NCBI GenBank assembly: GCA_003427395.1
Contig: BFEA01000062.1
Location: 1,306,562 to 1,341,577, forward strand
Direction of reading: 5' to 3'
From: Chara braunii
Lineage: Eukaryota > Streptophyta > Charophyceae > Charales > Characeae
DNA length: 35,016 nt
Shown here: positions 1 to 8,407 of the stretch, piece after piece
How the letters are laid out: each line of letters begins with the position of its first letter
Position numbering within the stretch: the stretch's first letter is position 1
Notes under the pieces: model-generated
Told to the model about the DNA's origin: nothing
Seen by the model: only the letters and a program-made list of their open reading frames with translations
Databases searched by the model: none
Translations under genes and position numbers: made by a program

Positions 1-123
1 AAAAAACAAAAAAAAAGAAACAAGTGCGCGCAAGACGCGGGAGAGAGATTAGAGAGTGAGAGAGAGGGAGAGAGAGAGAGCCCCCAATCTAACTAACTAT
101 GTGCCCCCCCCTCCCCGCCCCAC

Positions 124-155
124 GATCAAGTGCAGCATCTGATCCGTGGTCCATC
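124..155 (+). pseudogene. U2 snRNA 5'-domain fragment, internally deleted
   Basis: GATCAAGTGCAGCATCTG followed directly by GATCCGTGGTCCATCGA matches plant U2 snRNA with the segment between the branch-site region and stem IIa deleted. The branch-pairing GTAGTA has become GCAGCA, so it cannot act as a normal U2. It is followed by an A-rich tract (168-184). Confidence 0.7.
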
Positions 156-287
156 GAGACGGATCACAAAAAAAAAAAAAAAAATGCATCCACGCCAGAC
201 GCTCGAGAAAGACTAGAGAGAGGGGGGGAGAGAGGGGGACAGAGAGACCCGATCTAACTAGCTACGCGTGCCCCCTCCCCCCCACAC

Positions 288-343
288 GATCAAGTGTAGT
301 ATCTGCTCTGTCCAGTTTCATATCTGATCCGTTGTCCATCAAG
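288..343 (+). pseudogene. U2 snRNA 5'-domain fragment
   Basis: The segment starts at GATCAAGTGTAGTATCTG, retains the GTAGTA branch-site-pairing sequence, and continues through CAGTTTCATATCTGATCCG to a TGTCCATC end. It lacks the U2 5' end (CTCGGCCTTTTGGCTAA) and everything after stem IIa, including the Sm site. No plant snRNA upstream element (GTCCCACATCG) is nearby. It is a fragment inside the tandem unit, not a gene. Confidence 0.8.
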
Positions 344-477
344 ATGTTTTCATGTTAGAAAAGGAAAAAATAAAAGCACGCGCGCGCTCAAGCGATCGAG
401 AGAGAGAGAGAGGGGGGGAGAGAGAGAGAGAGAGAGAGGTCCATCGAGATGGTTTAAACGCGTGCGCGAAAGATGCG

Positions 478-499
478 GGAGAGAGAGAGAGAGAGAGAG

Positions 500-566
<67 letters not shown>
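478..566 (+). repeat. (GA)n microsatellite
   Basis: A near-perfect GA dinucleotide run with one CACA interruption near 501. It is the expanded core of one unit of the tandem array. Confidence 0.95.
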
Positions 567-568
<2 letters not shown>

Positions 569-607
569 AATTAACTAACTACATGCGGCCCCCGCCCACC
601 CCCGGCT

Positions 608-643
608 GATCGAGTGTAGTATCTGCTCCGATCAGTTTCATAT
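608..643 (+). pseudogene. U2 snRNA 5'-domain fragment, shorter
   Basis: GATCGAGTGTAGTATCTGCT then CCGATCAGTTTCATAT, then an A run. It keeps GTAGTA but stops before the GTGGTCCATCG end seen in the neighbours, so it is 3'-truncated relative to them. Confidence 0.7.
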
Positions 644-677
644 AAAAAAAGCATGTCAACGCATGCGCGCAAGACGC

Positions 678-679
<2 letters not shown>

Positions 680-741
<62 letters not shown>
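680..741 (+). repeat. (GA)n microsatellite
   Basis: An uninterrupted GA run of about 60 bases between AAGACGCGGG and ATCCCAATCTGACTA, in the same place in the unit as the other GA runs. Confidence 0.95.
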
Positions 742-744
<3 letters not shown>

Positions 745-786
745 CAATCTGACTACGTTCCCCCCCTCCCCCCCGTACACACACAC

Positions 787-842
787 TATCCAGTGTAGTA
801 TCTGCTCTGATCAGTTTCATAACTGATCCGTGGTCCATCGAT
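787..842 (+). pseudogene. U2 snRNA 5'-domain fragment
   Basis: CAGTGTAGTATCTGCTCTGA, then TCAGTTTCATAACTGATCCG and TGGTCCATCG. It is the best preserved U2 piece of the array across the branch-site and stem IIa region. It is followed by ATACCTTTTTTTTT and then A6. ATACCTTT resembles the first bases of plant U2, but the next bases do not continue as U2, so a head-to-tail U2 dimer is not supported. Confidence 0.8.
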
Positions 843-875
843 ACCTTTTTTTTTAAAAAAGAGCATGCACACGTG

Positions 876-878
<3 letters not shown>

Positions 879-927
<49 letters not shown>
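879..927 (+). repeat. (GA)n microsatellite
   Basis: A GA run of about 48 bases in the last unit of the array, followed by CCCCAATATAACTAACTG and a C-rich stretch. Confidence 0.95.
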
Positions 928-928
<1 letters not shown>

Positions 929-980
929 CCAATATAACTAACTGCGCGCCCCCCCCCTCCCCCCCTCCCCCCCACGATCG

Positions 981-1416
981 CAGAATCGCGTATCTCCCGA
1001 CATCTGAGAAATAATATTTTTGGATAGCGGGAGACAGGTATGCAAAGTGTGACACACACACAACAGGTGAGTTCAAATCCGAACAACCACCAACTCAGCA
1101 AACCACAACTGAAATGATTGCAAACTGTGATCAGGTGTTTGACAGGACAAAAAAGCAAAAAAAAAGAAAAGAAAATATTTATCCAAGGCTTACAAAGCAG
1201 CAGCAGCATTCCATCGGCAGTGTCAACAACAACGCACAGGTGAGCCTAAAAACCACCCTGACCCCACCCAAACCCACACCCGACCAACAAACCCCTACCC
1301 ACCCTCATTTGCACCCTTTTCCTTCATTTTCTTGCGGGCGAAGCTGCAACAGGTACCCTTGTGGGACATAAGATTTGCTATTTCTTCCAAATTACAAAAA
1401 CTGACAAAGACGAAGT
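981..1416. other. Intergenic, no gene seen
   Basis: AT-rich sequence after the array. GAGTTCAAATCCG at about 1070-1082 resembles a Pol III B box, but no A box sits at the right distance upstream. Overlapping short ORFs have no recognisable content. Confidence 0.5.
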
Positions 1417-1480
1417 GACCTAGCTCGGTTGGTACACCCATGAACTGCTGAAATACAGATCTATTGTGTTTCATATTGCT
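1417..1480 (+). mobile_element. tRNA-headed SINE, truncated (copy 1)
   Basis: CCTAGCTCGGTTGGTACACC carries a Pol III A box (TAGCTCGGTTGG, 1421-1432) and is followed by CATGAACTGCTGAAATACAG. The same text appears at 33,342 (plus) and 26,880 (minus), which defines a SINE family. Here the B box and body are eroded and no A tail is visible. It cannot be a functional tRNA because the anticodon arm and T arm do not fold. Confidence 0.6.
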
Positions 1481-2051
1481 AACTCTCTCATTGTTAGGCA
1501 TGCCTCTCTCAAGTGCGCTGTGTTGCTTGCATAAAGGACACGTTCCTATGATTTTGGATCTACTCATGTAGGCATTGCTTGCACAAAGGTAATGTTTCTA
1601 TTCTGCTTGCTGATTATGGATGCAACACTTCTTCCTTGGTAGATTGATTCATCTTAAGCATGCTTCATCATCTACAAGAGAGGTGAAGTTGCTGCAATTT
1701 TGGACCTACTCATGTGGGTGGGTCAGGGGATGTTGCGGTGAACATTCACAACACACCACTCCATGTACAAACAGGTCGCATGCACTTCACACTTGTCTTC
1801 TTGCTGTGCAGTCTCTACCTGAGTGTCCCTTCCGTCGCATTTCACACACAAGTCATTCTCCATTCTCATATATGCCTCCTTTATCACTCCAATCTTGTCC
1901 CACGGTGGTACCCATACACTGTTTCCTCCCGTTTGGATATCATCTCGCCCGCTCTGTTGTTTCATTCTCCTTTGCTGCTGTTGCAGCTATTTCCTTTCAC
2001 AACGTTTCTTAGTTCCTGCAGTGTAACAAGAATTGTTTGATTCTGCTCTCC
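1481..2051. other. Non-coding stretch with a short diverged repeat
   Basis: ATTTTGGATCTACTCATGTA (near 1552) recurs as ATTTTGGACCTACTCATGTG (near 1697), a diverged repeat with a period of about 145 bases. The minus strand is open from 1965 to 1723 and includes a CVKC...H...C stretch downstream of the gag-like pseudogene. A decayed zinc knuckle is possible, but the spacing does not fit CX2CX4HX4C. Confidence 0.35.
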
Positions 2052-3230
2052 CTATGAACCTGACGTTGGTCTCTCCTCCTTCTCCTTTTGGGGGATCTCT
2101 TCTCTCTCGTCCTTTGAACTTCCCCTGCTGTTGTTGTCACTGAAGTATGCCGGCCCTTCAGTGACTGCAACATACATCTTGCTTTGATAACGTTGGTTCC
2201 TCCTCCCGTGCACAAGAGTGAACCCGCCACTGTCCTTGATTGGCCTTCTGGTCACCGTTGTCCCTTCAGCGGACCGCAGTACAGAGTCTAATTTTAAGTT
2301 GTCGCTGCCATCTTGCAATAAGTCTTCAACTCCTTGCATTGGGGATCCAGGTGGCTCACGATCCTCTTGGGAAGAACCCTCATAAAAGCGTACATAATTT
2401 GGCCTTCCCCAATCTCCAGTTCCGGCGTCTGCAAGATCTTATCAAATCTCGGATCTGATCCTGCACGCTGCCACAGTAAATTTCTGTGGACAACTCAGCA
2501 TATCGGGCCCGTGCTTGATCTTGACGGGTAACTGCCGTGTACCGCTCTCTCAACTTTTGGGAAAATTCCAGCCATGCAGTACGCTTGGCGTACTCAGAAA
2601 TATCTCCATGTGCCTGCAACACTTCGTTGTCCGTCCACTCTCTCGCTGCATCCAACATTGCGGGAAACGCAAAATGGATTTTGTCGCTGTCCCTTGTAAG
2701 CTCATAATAATCTAGCTGCCCGTTGATGGCACACAGCTAGGGATCCACATCCTCATCACATCCGCCTCTAAATTTGCCTCTAAATTTTGGCGGCGCGTCC
2801 CGCTTGGGTTTTGATATCTGCCCCCCCCTCAATTTCCGCTTTTGCAGTCTTCTTGGGAGAATAACTTCGAAGAGGGCAGTGTGCTTGGACTTGCTTGACC
2901 TTGCAGCTTGGCCACAATAGAGAGTGTCCAGCTTGCCGTTGATGGAGGTCATCTCCTTCTTCAATGTGACCAGCTCATCATCCACATGAGCAGATTGCAA
3001 TGTGGAGAGGGCTGCCTATCTATCTCCCACATTGGCTATGTGCTCTTCCACAATCCACTTGGAGTCGGCTATGTCTTTCTTCTTTATTTCCTCTTCCTCC
3101 TCACTTGCCCTATCTTCTAATTGTGCTCACTTTGCCTCCAGCGCTGCAAGCTCTTGCTTTGCACTTGATGGCATAACTGGTTTCTTCTTTGTGACCCTCT
3201 TCTTCTTTTCATGGGTGGACAACCACTGAT
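2052..3230 (-). pseudogene. Decayed retroelement gag/ORF1-like gene
   Basis: On the minus strand one frame runs from about 3228 to 2380 broken by stops at 3127, near 3020, and at 2737. It begins with a lysine-rich part and a predicted coiled coil (QELAALEAK, EEEEEIKKKDIADSKWIVEE, DDELVTLKKEMTSINGKLD). A gag-like helical part follows (INGQLDYYELTRDSDKIHFA, AAREWTD, WLEFSQKLRERYTAV, GSVQDQIRDLI). Near 2420 the reading shifts frame and stays open to 2052 with a hydrophilic tail (SGGFTLVHGRRNQRYQSKMY). The W-plus-LEFxxKLRERY pattern resembles Ty3-type gag, but no zinc knuckle, protease or RT follows. The family is an inference; the decay (three stops, one shift) is seen directly. Confidence 0.45.
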
Positions 3231-3410
3231 GTATGTGGGCCTTCTTTCTCGTCTGTGAGCTTGTGAACATGAACGCCCTCCGCCTCTTTTCCAACTACCT
3301 TTCTTCCACTATTCTCTTCTTTTTCGCCACTGTTATTATCCTTGCGGTAAACCATCCTAAACAAGGTACAACATGAAATAGGTAGTTGCCCACTGGTGGA
3401 AGATAATTGC

Positions 3411-3467
3411 TGACGTGGCAGTGGTTGACGTGGCAGTGGTTGACGTGGCAATGGTTGACATGTCAAA
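3411..3467 (+). repeat. 15-bp tandem repeat containing TGACGTGG
   Basis: TGACGTGGCAGTGGT is repeated at 3411, 3426 and 3441, with a decayed fourth copy at 3456 (TGACATGTC). Each unit holds a TGACGT core, which plant bZIP/TGA factors bind, but without a nearby gene a regulatory role is only a possibility. Confidence 0.8.
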
Positions 3468-4390
3468 GATGCTGATGAGGCAGCTTGGAGTACCCAATCA
3501 CTTGGCCGGCGTCCAGATTGTTGCCAGCTCCGATACCAGTGTTAGGAATTTGCCAAACTTCAACTTCTTTCAATTCGCAGCACTCAAACAAACTGAACTG
3601 AAGACCAATCTTGAAGATGGCAATTGGGGAAAAGCTTTACACAAAGCCACCATTGAACAATCACACCAGCACACTTGATGAAAATTAAAATAAGGTGATG
3701 TCCTCTTGAGGGGCAAGCGGCACTGAGCAGTCTGCAACAAACGACACTCAAAACCGGGCAGTATAGAGCCAAAACTCGTTGGCTATGGCTGCACCCAAAC
3801 CCTCTCCTTCAGCTGCCAGGATTGGCGCTCCTGCTCCTTCTCTTCACTCCACCAAAATCACGAACTGAAAATGAATGAACTGTACTCCTAGCTCCTCACT
3901 TGTTGCTCTGTCAATCTAGCCTGGGCCTACATGGCCTAGAGAATTTTAGAGGTCTAGGTCCTATAGGGTCCTATGTGTCCAAGATCGGCTAACAATATGC
4001 TTATACTTGGAGGTCCCAGGTTCAAATCTGACTGGCTGCAATTGAAAAACAAAAATAAAGTTTAATAAACACAACTTGTCTTTTGCTTCGCATTTGTTCC
4101 ACGTCTCGTGTTCAAATCCCCCTGAGCCCAACACTTTTGTCTTTTCATGTTTCTCGTTCTTTTTTTATCATGTTGTTATTTGTGCCTATTTTTCTACGTT
4201 GAAAGAGAGCAGGCATGACATTGGGAGAGAGAGTTGATTTTGTCAAATTGTTTGAAAGGTGGAATTTAGCTCTATCCTCTTTCATTTACTATTTCAGAAT
4301 TTATGTATTCTGGTTTTGAACATGTGAGATTCATTTTTTAGTAGATTAGGGTAATTAGGGTTTGTTCAACTTTGTTGTATTCTTGGATTT
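3468..4390. other. Non-coding, with B-box-like motifs
   Basis: No convincing coding frame. AGGTTCAAATCTG (near 4018) and GTGTTCAAATCCC (near 4109) resemble Pol III B boxes and may mark remnants of tRNA-derived SINEs, but matching A boxes were not found. A pure T run lies at about 4390-4414. Confidence 0.35.
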
Positions 4391-4452
4391 TTTTTTTTTT
4401 TTTTTTTTTTTTTTGGATTTTTTCATTGCCTACACGGGCGTGGCTCAGCCTG

Positions 4453-4538
4453 AGGCTGAGGCTGAGGATTAAGGGCTTTTGGCCCCTGCTATGTGAGGCT
4501 GAGGCTGAGGATTAAGGGTTTTTGGCCCCTGCTATGTG
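4453..4538 (+). repeat. 43-bp tandem duplication
   Basis: A 43-base unit starting AGGCTGAGGCTGAGGATTAA and ending GGCCCCTGCTATGTG occurs at 4453-4495 and 4496-4538 with one difference (GGGCTTTT against GGGTTTTT). Each unit contains an internal GAGGCT repeat. Confidence 0.9.
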
Positions 4539-5422
4539 GAAAAAATTTCAAAAAAATGAAAAGAAAGATTCAGCATTGGAATTTTAGTCCCACAGAAGTT
4601 CCGATAGCCAAATGACAGGTGCAGTCCCAACCTTCCGAACTCAGACAATTGTCAGCTCAAATTTTCAGTCGTCAGACCGCCTGCCTTCCTTATTGGCTCG
4701 AATCTTTGGCTTCCGTCTTCCCCGGAACATAATACACACCTATAATTAGCTAGGATGGTCCCCAGGCGGCCCGGCTTGGGGAAGGTCGCCCGGGTACCCT
4801 CCCGGGTGGCCCGGGCCGGGCAGGGTCCCGGGCAGCCCCAGTGCATAATATTAGAACAAATAAAAAAATCAAAAATATGGGGAAAAACAAAATGTTGTGT
4901 AAAATTGCAGTACAAGCAACTTTTGACTGAGGGTCCCCTCGAAATTCCTTACTAATTATAGGATAAAAATAAATGAGAAGAAATGAGGTAAGATATACAC
5001 TTTTGAACACCTCTAATCACTGTTTTAGAGTAACTTTATAAGTTTATACCCCCCAAACACCCCAGGGTGACCCACCACCGAAATGGAAGGTAAGGCTGGA
5101 TTCCGATTGCTCAGGCCGAGTGCAGTCGTGGTCTGAAGAGTTTCTTTTTTGGGGGGATCCTTCCCTCTTTTTTGACCTGCCTGGTTTTGCCGGGCGATTC
5201 CCCCCGGCCCAGCTGTCCGAGGCATGCCTGGCCGGGCGATGGCCCAGCCTAGATAATTAGTGTACAGTACTGCATACAACCTGTGTTTTCAGTCCAGTAC
5301 AGCTGTAATGAGGGTGCGTTGTGTTCAGGGGAAGACGGTAGGTCACATTGATGGTAGCTGGAGGTTTGGAGTCTGCTGATTCAGCATAGGAATTGAAGGA
5401 CTTCGAATCCCCTCAGCTGAAA
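4539..5422. other. Non-coding stretch with GC-rich palindromic cluster
   Basis: Between 4755 and 4840 the sequence is an island of CCCGGG-type palindromes (CGCCCGGGTACC, TCCCGGGTGGCCCGGGCC, GTCCCGGGCAGC) in otherwise AT-rich DNA. A looser GC-rich cluster follows at 5186-5250 (GGCCCAGC, CTGGCCGGGC, GGCCCAGCC). No protein family was recognised in either strand. Confidence 0.4.
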
Positions 5423-5885
5423 GGGCGTTGTTAGACACTCCTTGGGGACGCGATTCCAAGGATTTCATCTTCGTTCCACCTGTCCTCAGAGATGAAATCG
5501 GAAATGAAAATGTGAAAACACTCCGAGGACAAATCCTTTGGCTCCGAGGATTTCCCAGCCAAATCGTCCCAGGCTCCAAGGGACCTCACGAGGAGAGGGC
5601 ATGCACGTAGAGAGACATTACAACCGAGAATCCAGATCGTGGCGGCACCCTATTGGCTGAAAGCACGAAACACAACTTTTTTTCGTTTTTCTTTTTCCTT
5701 TTGTTTTCTGACATTGTTCCGAGGATGAGTCCTAAAGCCAACGCTCCGAGGATGAGTCCTAAAGCCAACACTCCGAGGATGAGTCCTAAAGCCAACGCTC
5801 CGAGGATGAGTCTAGCGAAGACGACAAAAACTGAGGATTCATCCTCGGAGCCCGAGGATGCCCTGAGGAGTGTCTAACGACGCCC
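5423..5885 (+). mobile_element. Non-autonomous inverted-repeat element (MITE-like), 463 bp
   Basis: GGGCGTTGTTAGACACTCC at 5423-5441 is matched in inverted orientation by GGAGTGTCTAACGACGCCC at 5867-5885 with one mismatch in 19. The interior is rich in CCGAGGAT and its complement (CTCCGAGGAC, GGCTCCGAGGATTTCC, ATCCTCGGAGCCCGAGGAT), so large parts can fold back. No clear target duplication was found (flanks CTGAAA and AACGAT), and the superfamily cannot be assigned. No transposase is present. Confidence 0.7.
5719..5813 (+). repeat. 27-bp tandem repeat inside the 5423-5885 element
   Basis: The unit CCGAGGATGAGTCCTAAAGC plus CAACGCT is present at 5719, 5746 and 5773, with a partial fourth at 5800. 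The copies are almost identical. It is open in frame (RMSPKANA repeats) but has no start context or family match. Confidence 0.9.
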
Positions 5886-5989
5886 AACGATTAACCGAAG
5901 AAAAAAAAAGGCATGGGTTGAAGGATATGTAGTAGTATGTAGAAACTGCTGTTACTCTAGGCGTTTCAAAATCGTATCAGCATTCAGGG

Positions 5990-6408
5990 ACTTATCTGGC
6001 CCCCCCCATTCCGAGGGATGGCAGCGACTGCTTTTTTACTCAGACTACACAGACTGGGTAGCTGCATGTCACGCCCTGTTGAAGTAGTATCAGAGCTTAA
6101 TGGGACATCTGGCACCCCCCCGGGGGTGAAGAGATACGGGAAACAAGGGCCACATCACTATGATACACATACACCTGCTCAGTAAATCCCCTGGAGACAG
6201 GGCAATCAATGCTGGCAGGTCTCACAATCACTGTTCTCAGACATTCTCAGGTTCTGTCTAAGGGACGCTGGACCCGCTTTCCAGCAGGTGATGCTCCCCA
6301 CCAATAGATGGAGCCTCCCCCTAGGTGTTAGTGGTGACTGCTCCTATCAGCAGCACTAACACCGACAGGGCTGTTTGTTTAAAAAAAAATAAAAATAAAA
6401 ATAAAATA
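5990..6408 (+). mobile_element. 5'-truncated LINE tail (tail family A, copy 1)
   Basis: This matches the 3' UTR of the LINE at 9.3-10.77 kb in the same order: CATCTGGCACC, CTGCTCAGTAAATCCCCTGG, CAATCAATGCTGGCAGG, GCTGGACCCGCTTTCCAGCA, GATGCTCCCCACCAATAGAT. It ends in a hairpin with arms GGTGTTAGTG (6324-6333) and CACTAACACC (6354-6363), then an A-rich tail at 6381-6408. The 5' limit is approximate. No coding sequence is left. The A tail and loss of the 5' part are the usual signature of target-primed reverse transcription. Confidence 0.7.
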
Positions 6409-6508
6409 GAGGAGGTACAGCTACTGGTGAAAAGGTCAGTCTTTGCGGAGTCCGGCTTCTACAACAACCTGGGCTTTAAAAGAAGAAAAAAAGAAGAAAA
6501 AAAAAAAG
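6409..6508 (+). mobile_element. Short A-tailed retroposon end
   Basis: AACCTGGGCTTTAAAAGAAG followed by A-rich sequence (6483-6508) looks like the end of another 5'-truncated retroposon lying directly behind the copy at 5990-6408. The body is too short to name. Confidence 0.4.
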
Positions 6509-6756
6509 GGCAGCCTTTGCATTAGTCATCCCCCCCACCGGCGCCCCCACCGGACTCCCTGACCACCGCCGATTAGGGGCGGGGGGCAACATGCATCCCC
6601 TTGATTGCGAGAGGCTTAGCTATGCGTGCAGGGGTCCCCTGTATAGGCTTAGTAGTGGTAGGTAGGTACTGAAAGGTGAAATTGAGAAAAGAAAATAAAA
6701 CAATAAAATTGGATATGTAGTATCTACTCAGAAATCCCGCAATTACCAGAAAAAGA

Positions 6757-6851
6757 ATTCTCGGCCTTTTGGCTAAGATCAAGTGTAGTATCTGTTCTGA
6801 TCGTGGTCCATCGGAAAAAAATCAGAAAAAAAAAAAAAAAAAAAAAAAAAA
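6757..6851 (+). pseudogene. Retroposed truncated U2 snRNA with A tail
   Basis: TTCTCGGCCTTTTGGCTAAG ATCAAGTGTAGTATCTGTTC matches the true 5' end region of plant U2. It then jumps through a short internal deletion to TGATCGTGGTCCATCGG and runs into A-rich sequence (6815-6851). It lacks the Sm site and 3' stems, and no upstream promoter element is visible. The A tail joined at the stem IIa position indicates reverse transcription of a shortened, A-tailed U2 RNA rather than a decayed U2 gene. Confidence 0.85.
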
Positions 6852-6939
6852 TCAGCGATACATGATCCCAATCCGCAACCTGTACACAGCCGTCCATGGC
6901 CGCTTGCATCTGTGCCAGCCTTTGTTCAGAGTGACACTA

Positions 6940-7061
6940 GGGGCCTCGCTGCACTACTCTCGCATGCACGAAAGACAAAAATCATGGCGGTGCATCTTTC
7001 CATATTCTAGCGGAAGATTCACTCTCGTTTTGAACATTTCGAGAGTCGTGCAGCGAGGCCC
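6940..7061 (+). mobile_element. Small TA-flanked MITE, 122 bp (copy 1)
   Basis: Ends GGGGCCTCGCTGCAC and GTGCAGCGAGGCCC form inverted repeats that extend inward (ACTCTCG / CGAGAGT). Both sides are flanked by TA (6938-6939 and 7062-7063), as expected for a Tc1/mariner-type target. The interior (AAAGACAAAAATCATGGCGG, ATCTTTCCATATTCTAGCGG) recurs inverted at 7255-7368. Confidence 0.8.
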
Positions 7062-7067
7062 TAGGTC

Positions 7068-7174
7068 TGGCCGCACCACTCGCCAAATGCCAACATTCTG
7101 AATGCATCTGAACCTTGCAGCTGTCCCGATGCATTGAAAATGTATGTTGGCATTTTACGAGTGATGCCGCGAGT
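7068..7174 (+). mobile_element. Foldback element, about 107 bp
   Basis: The arms CGCACCACTCGCCAAATGCC and GGCATTTTACGAGTGATGCC pair, and the pairing continues inward with AACAT / ATGTT and ATGCATC / GATGCAT around a short loop. The whole element can form one long hairpin. It sits between the two copies of the TA-flanked MITE. Confidence 0.7.
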
Positions 7175-7254
7175 TCCACTGTCAGAGAAAAGTTTTAGCA
7201 GGTGAAGACAAACAGACTCTCCCACATTCTGTTAGAGACATGATGATAGTATAT

Positions 7255-7368
7255 GGGCACTACGCACCAATTGTCCAAATTGAGAGTGAATATTCGCCTA
7301 GAATATGGAAAGATACCACGCCGTAATTTTTGTCTTTTGTGCCTGTGGTGACTAGTGCAGCGAGGCCC
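7255..7368 (-). mobile_element. Small MITE of the 6940-7061 family (copy 2, inverted)
   Basis: Read on the minus strand from 7368 it begins GGGCCTCGCTGCACTAG and then repeats the interior of copy 1 (AAAGACAAAAATTACGGCG, ATCTTTCCATATTCTAGGCG, TTCACTCTC). The far end (TGGGCACTACGCACC) is a diverged inverted repeat. TA dinucleotides flank it. Confidence 0.75.
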
Positions 7369-7483
7369 TATAACAATCATCTTTCGTGACGGATGACCAA
7401 TGAAGCTTTCCTGCCAATGGCTAGCAAAACAACCAATGCAGCTCTATCACCGATCACCAGCAAATCCATACCCCTTCCCTCTC

Positions 7484-7502
7484 CCCCCCCCCCCCCCACC
7501 TT

Positions 7503-7548
<46 letters not shown>

Positions 7549-7558
7549 ACCTTTCCCC
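7484..7558 (+). repeat. Poly-C tract with a duplicated ACCTTTCC interruption
   Basis: About 15 C, ACCTTT, about 43 C, ACCTTT, then C5. Translations of this run give proline or glycine repeats and are not genes. The exact length is unreliable in any assembly. Confidence 0.9.
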
Positions 7559-7689
7559 CTTCGTCCCGTCTCACCCCAGGTATAATAAACTGCCTCTGCA
7601 GAAGGTTGGGCACCAGGGTCTCGGACAATCCCCTAAAGAAAAAAAAACTTCAGCTTTTCCTTTCTATGCCACTGAAAAGGCACAGATTC

Positions 7690-7846
7690 CTGCTATCCAT
7701 TGGTGGCCCTGAAGGGGACCTTGGTATTACTTCTGTTTATTCATTGTTCATTGTTTTCTGCTTGCTGGGGCATTAGTAACCGGACTGGTGCCCTCCCTGA
7801 ATATAAAGGAGGTTCTTGGCTCAAAAAAAAAAAGAAAAAAAAGAAA
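7690..7846 (+). mobile_element. 5'-truncated LINE tail (tail family B)
   Basis: TAACCGGACTGGTGCCCTCC, then GGAGGTTCTTGGCTC, then an A-rich tail (7823-7846). The order resembles the tails at 12,221-12,335 (inverted) and 31,495-31,582 (AACCGGACTGATGCTCCCC ... A tail). The 5' limit is uncertain. Confidence 0.5.
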
Positions 7847-7915
7847 GGCACAGCGGAGGTGAGGCCCCGCCCACCTGTTTCTCAGCAGCTATGTGGGCTT
7901 ACCATTCAGTCACCT

Positions 7916-8407
7916 GGGACCAAGTCCCACTTGCATCGGTTTAGTCCTCAGTTCGGGACCCTGTGTTTTGTGCGACACGTTTCCTGACCGCTGATTGACA
8001 TTGATCGTAGGGCGCATGGTCGGTTATGTTTTTCTTCAAACGGAATGGATTGAATGTTGCTATGTAGCGGTTTCCCATTGGCTGTTATAGTCGGAATGAG
8101 CTCTTTCACTCGCAGGGAACGGTCCTCGTCCGTAGCCTGACCCCTGTCGGGCTAGACGTGGGGACCGTCCATCGTCTTGTATTTCCACAGAAACTAAAAG
8201 TTTTTCCCGACAATGCCGCTGCCATACCCTTGGTTACCAGACTGACCGGCCTTTCATCATTACTGTCATTCAGCACGTTCAAATCCTGTTATTTTTCGCG
8301 ATTTAACCCGCTGTTTGTCAACCAGCCGCACATTGCCACACGAAGTCACACAGTGTCGAGCAGTACTGGCTACGGGAACTAAACCGCTGCAAGTGGGACT
8401 TGGTCCC
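7916..8407 (+). mobile_element. Non-autonomous inverted-repeat element, 492 bp
   Basis: Terminal inverted repeats of 30 bases start GGGACCAAGTCCCACTTGCA at 7916 and end TGCAAGTGGGACTTGGTCCC at 8407, with one mismatch in the rest (TCGGTTTAGT against GCGGTTTAGT). The first 13 bases are themselves palindromic. No transposase, no obvious target duplication and no superfamily could be assigned. Confidence 0.8.

Larger units (their letters stand above)
1..980 (+). repeat. Tandem array of U2-containing, GA-microsatellite-containing units
   Basis: About six degenerate units follow one another. Each has the same order: an A-rich stretch, a GC-rich piece like GCGCGCAAGACGCGGG, a (GA)n run, a piece like CCCAATCTAACTAACTA, a C-rich run, a segment matching the 5' domain of U2 snRNA, and A-rich sequence again. 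U2 pieces start near 124, 288, 608 and 787. One unit (about 356-456) keeps only the GGTCCATCGAGAT end, and the last loses U2 after CACGATC near 978. Unit length varies mostly with the GA run. The array continues beyond the left edge of the window. It has no coding content; the short ORFs here are translated microsatellite. Confidence 0.85.

Noticed and set aside
288-842. Functional U2 snRNA genes
   Set aside because: All copies lack the Sm site and 3' stems, and no plant upstream sequence element was found near any of them.
787-853. Head-to-tail U2 dimer (ATACCTTT after the U2 fragment)
   Set aside because: The bases after ATACCTTT are T and A runs, not CTCGGCC, so the match is too short.
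5719-5813. GATGAGTCC in the 27-bp repeats suggested a hammerhead ribozyme
   Set aside because: The required CTGANGA and GAAA core pair is absent; only part of one strand matches.
6085-6096. TAGTATCAGAGC resembles a tRNA-Met primer-binding site of an LTR element
   Set aside because: The surrounding sequence aligns with the LINE 3' UTR at 10.2-10.7 kb, which reads TAGTAGTAGG here, and no LTR end precedes it.
7377-7776. Proline- or glycine-rich proteins predicted across the poly-C tract
   Set aside because: Pure homopolymer translation in overlapping frames on both strands.
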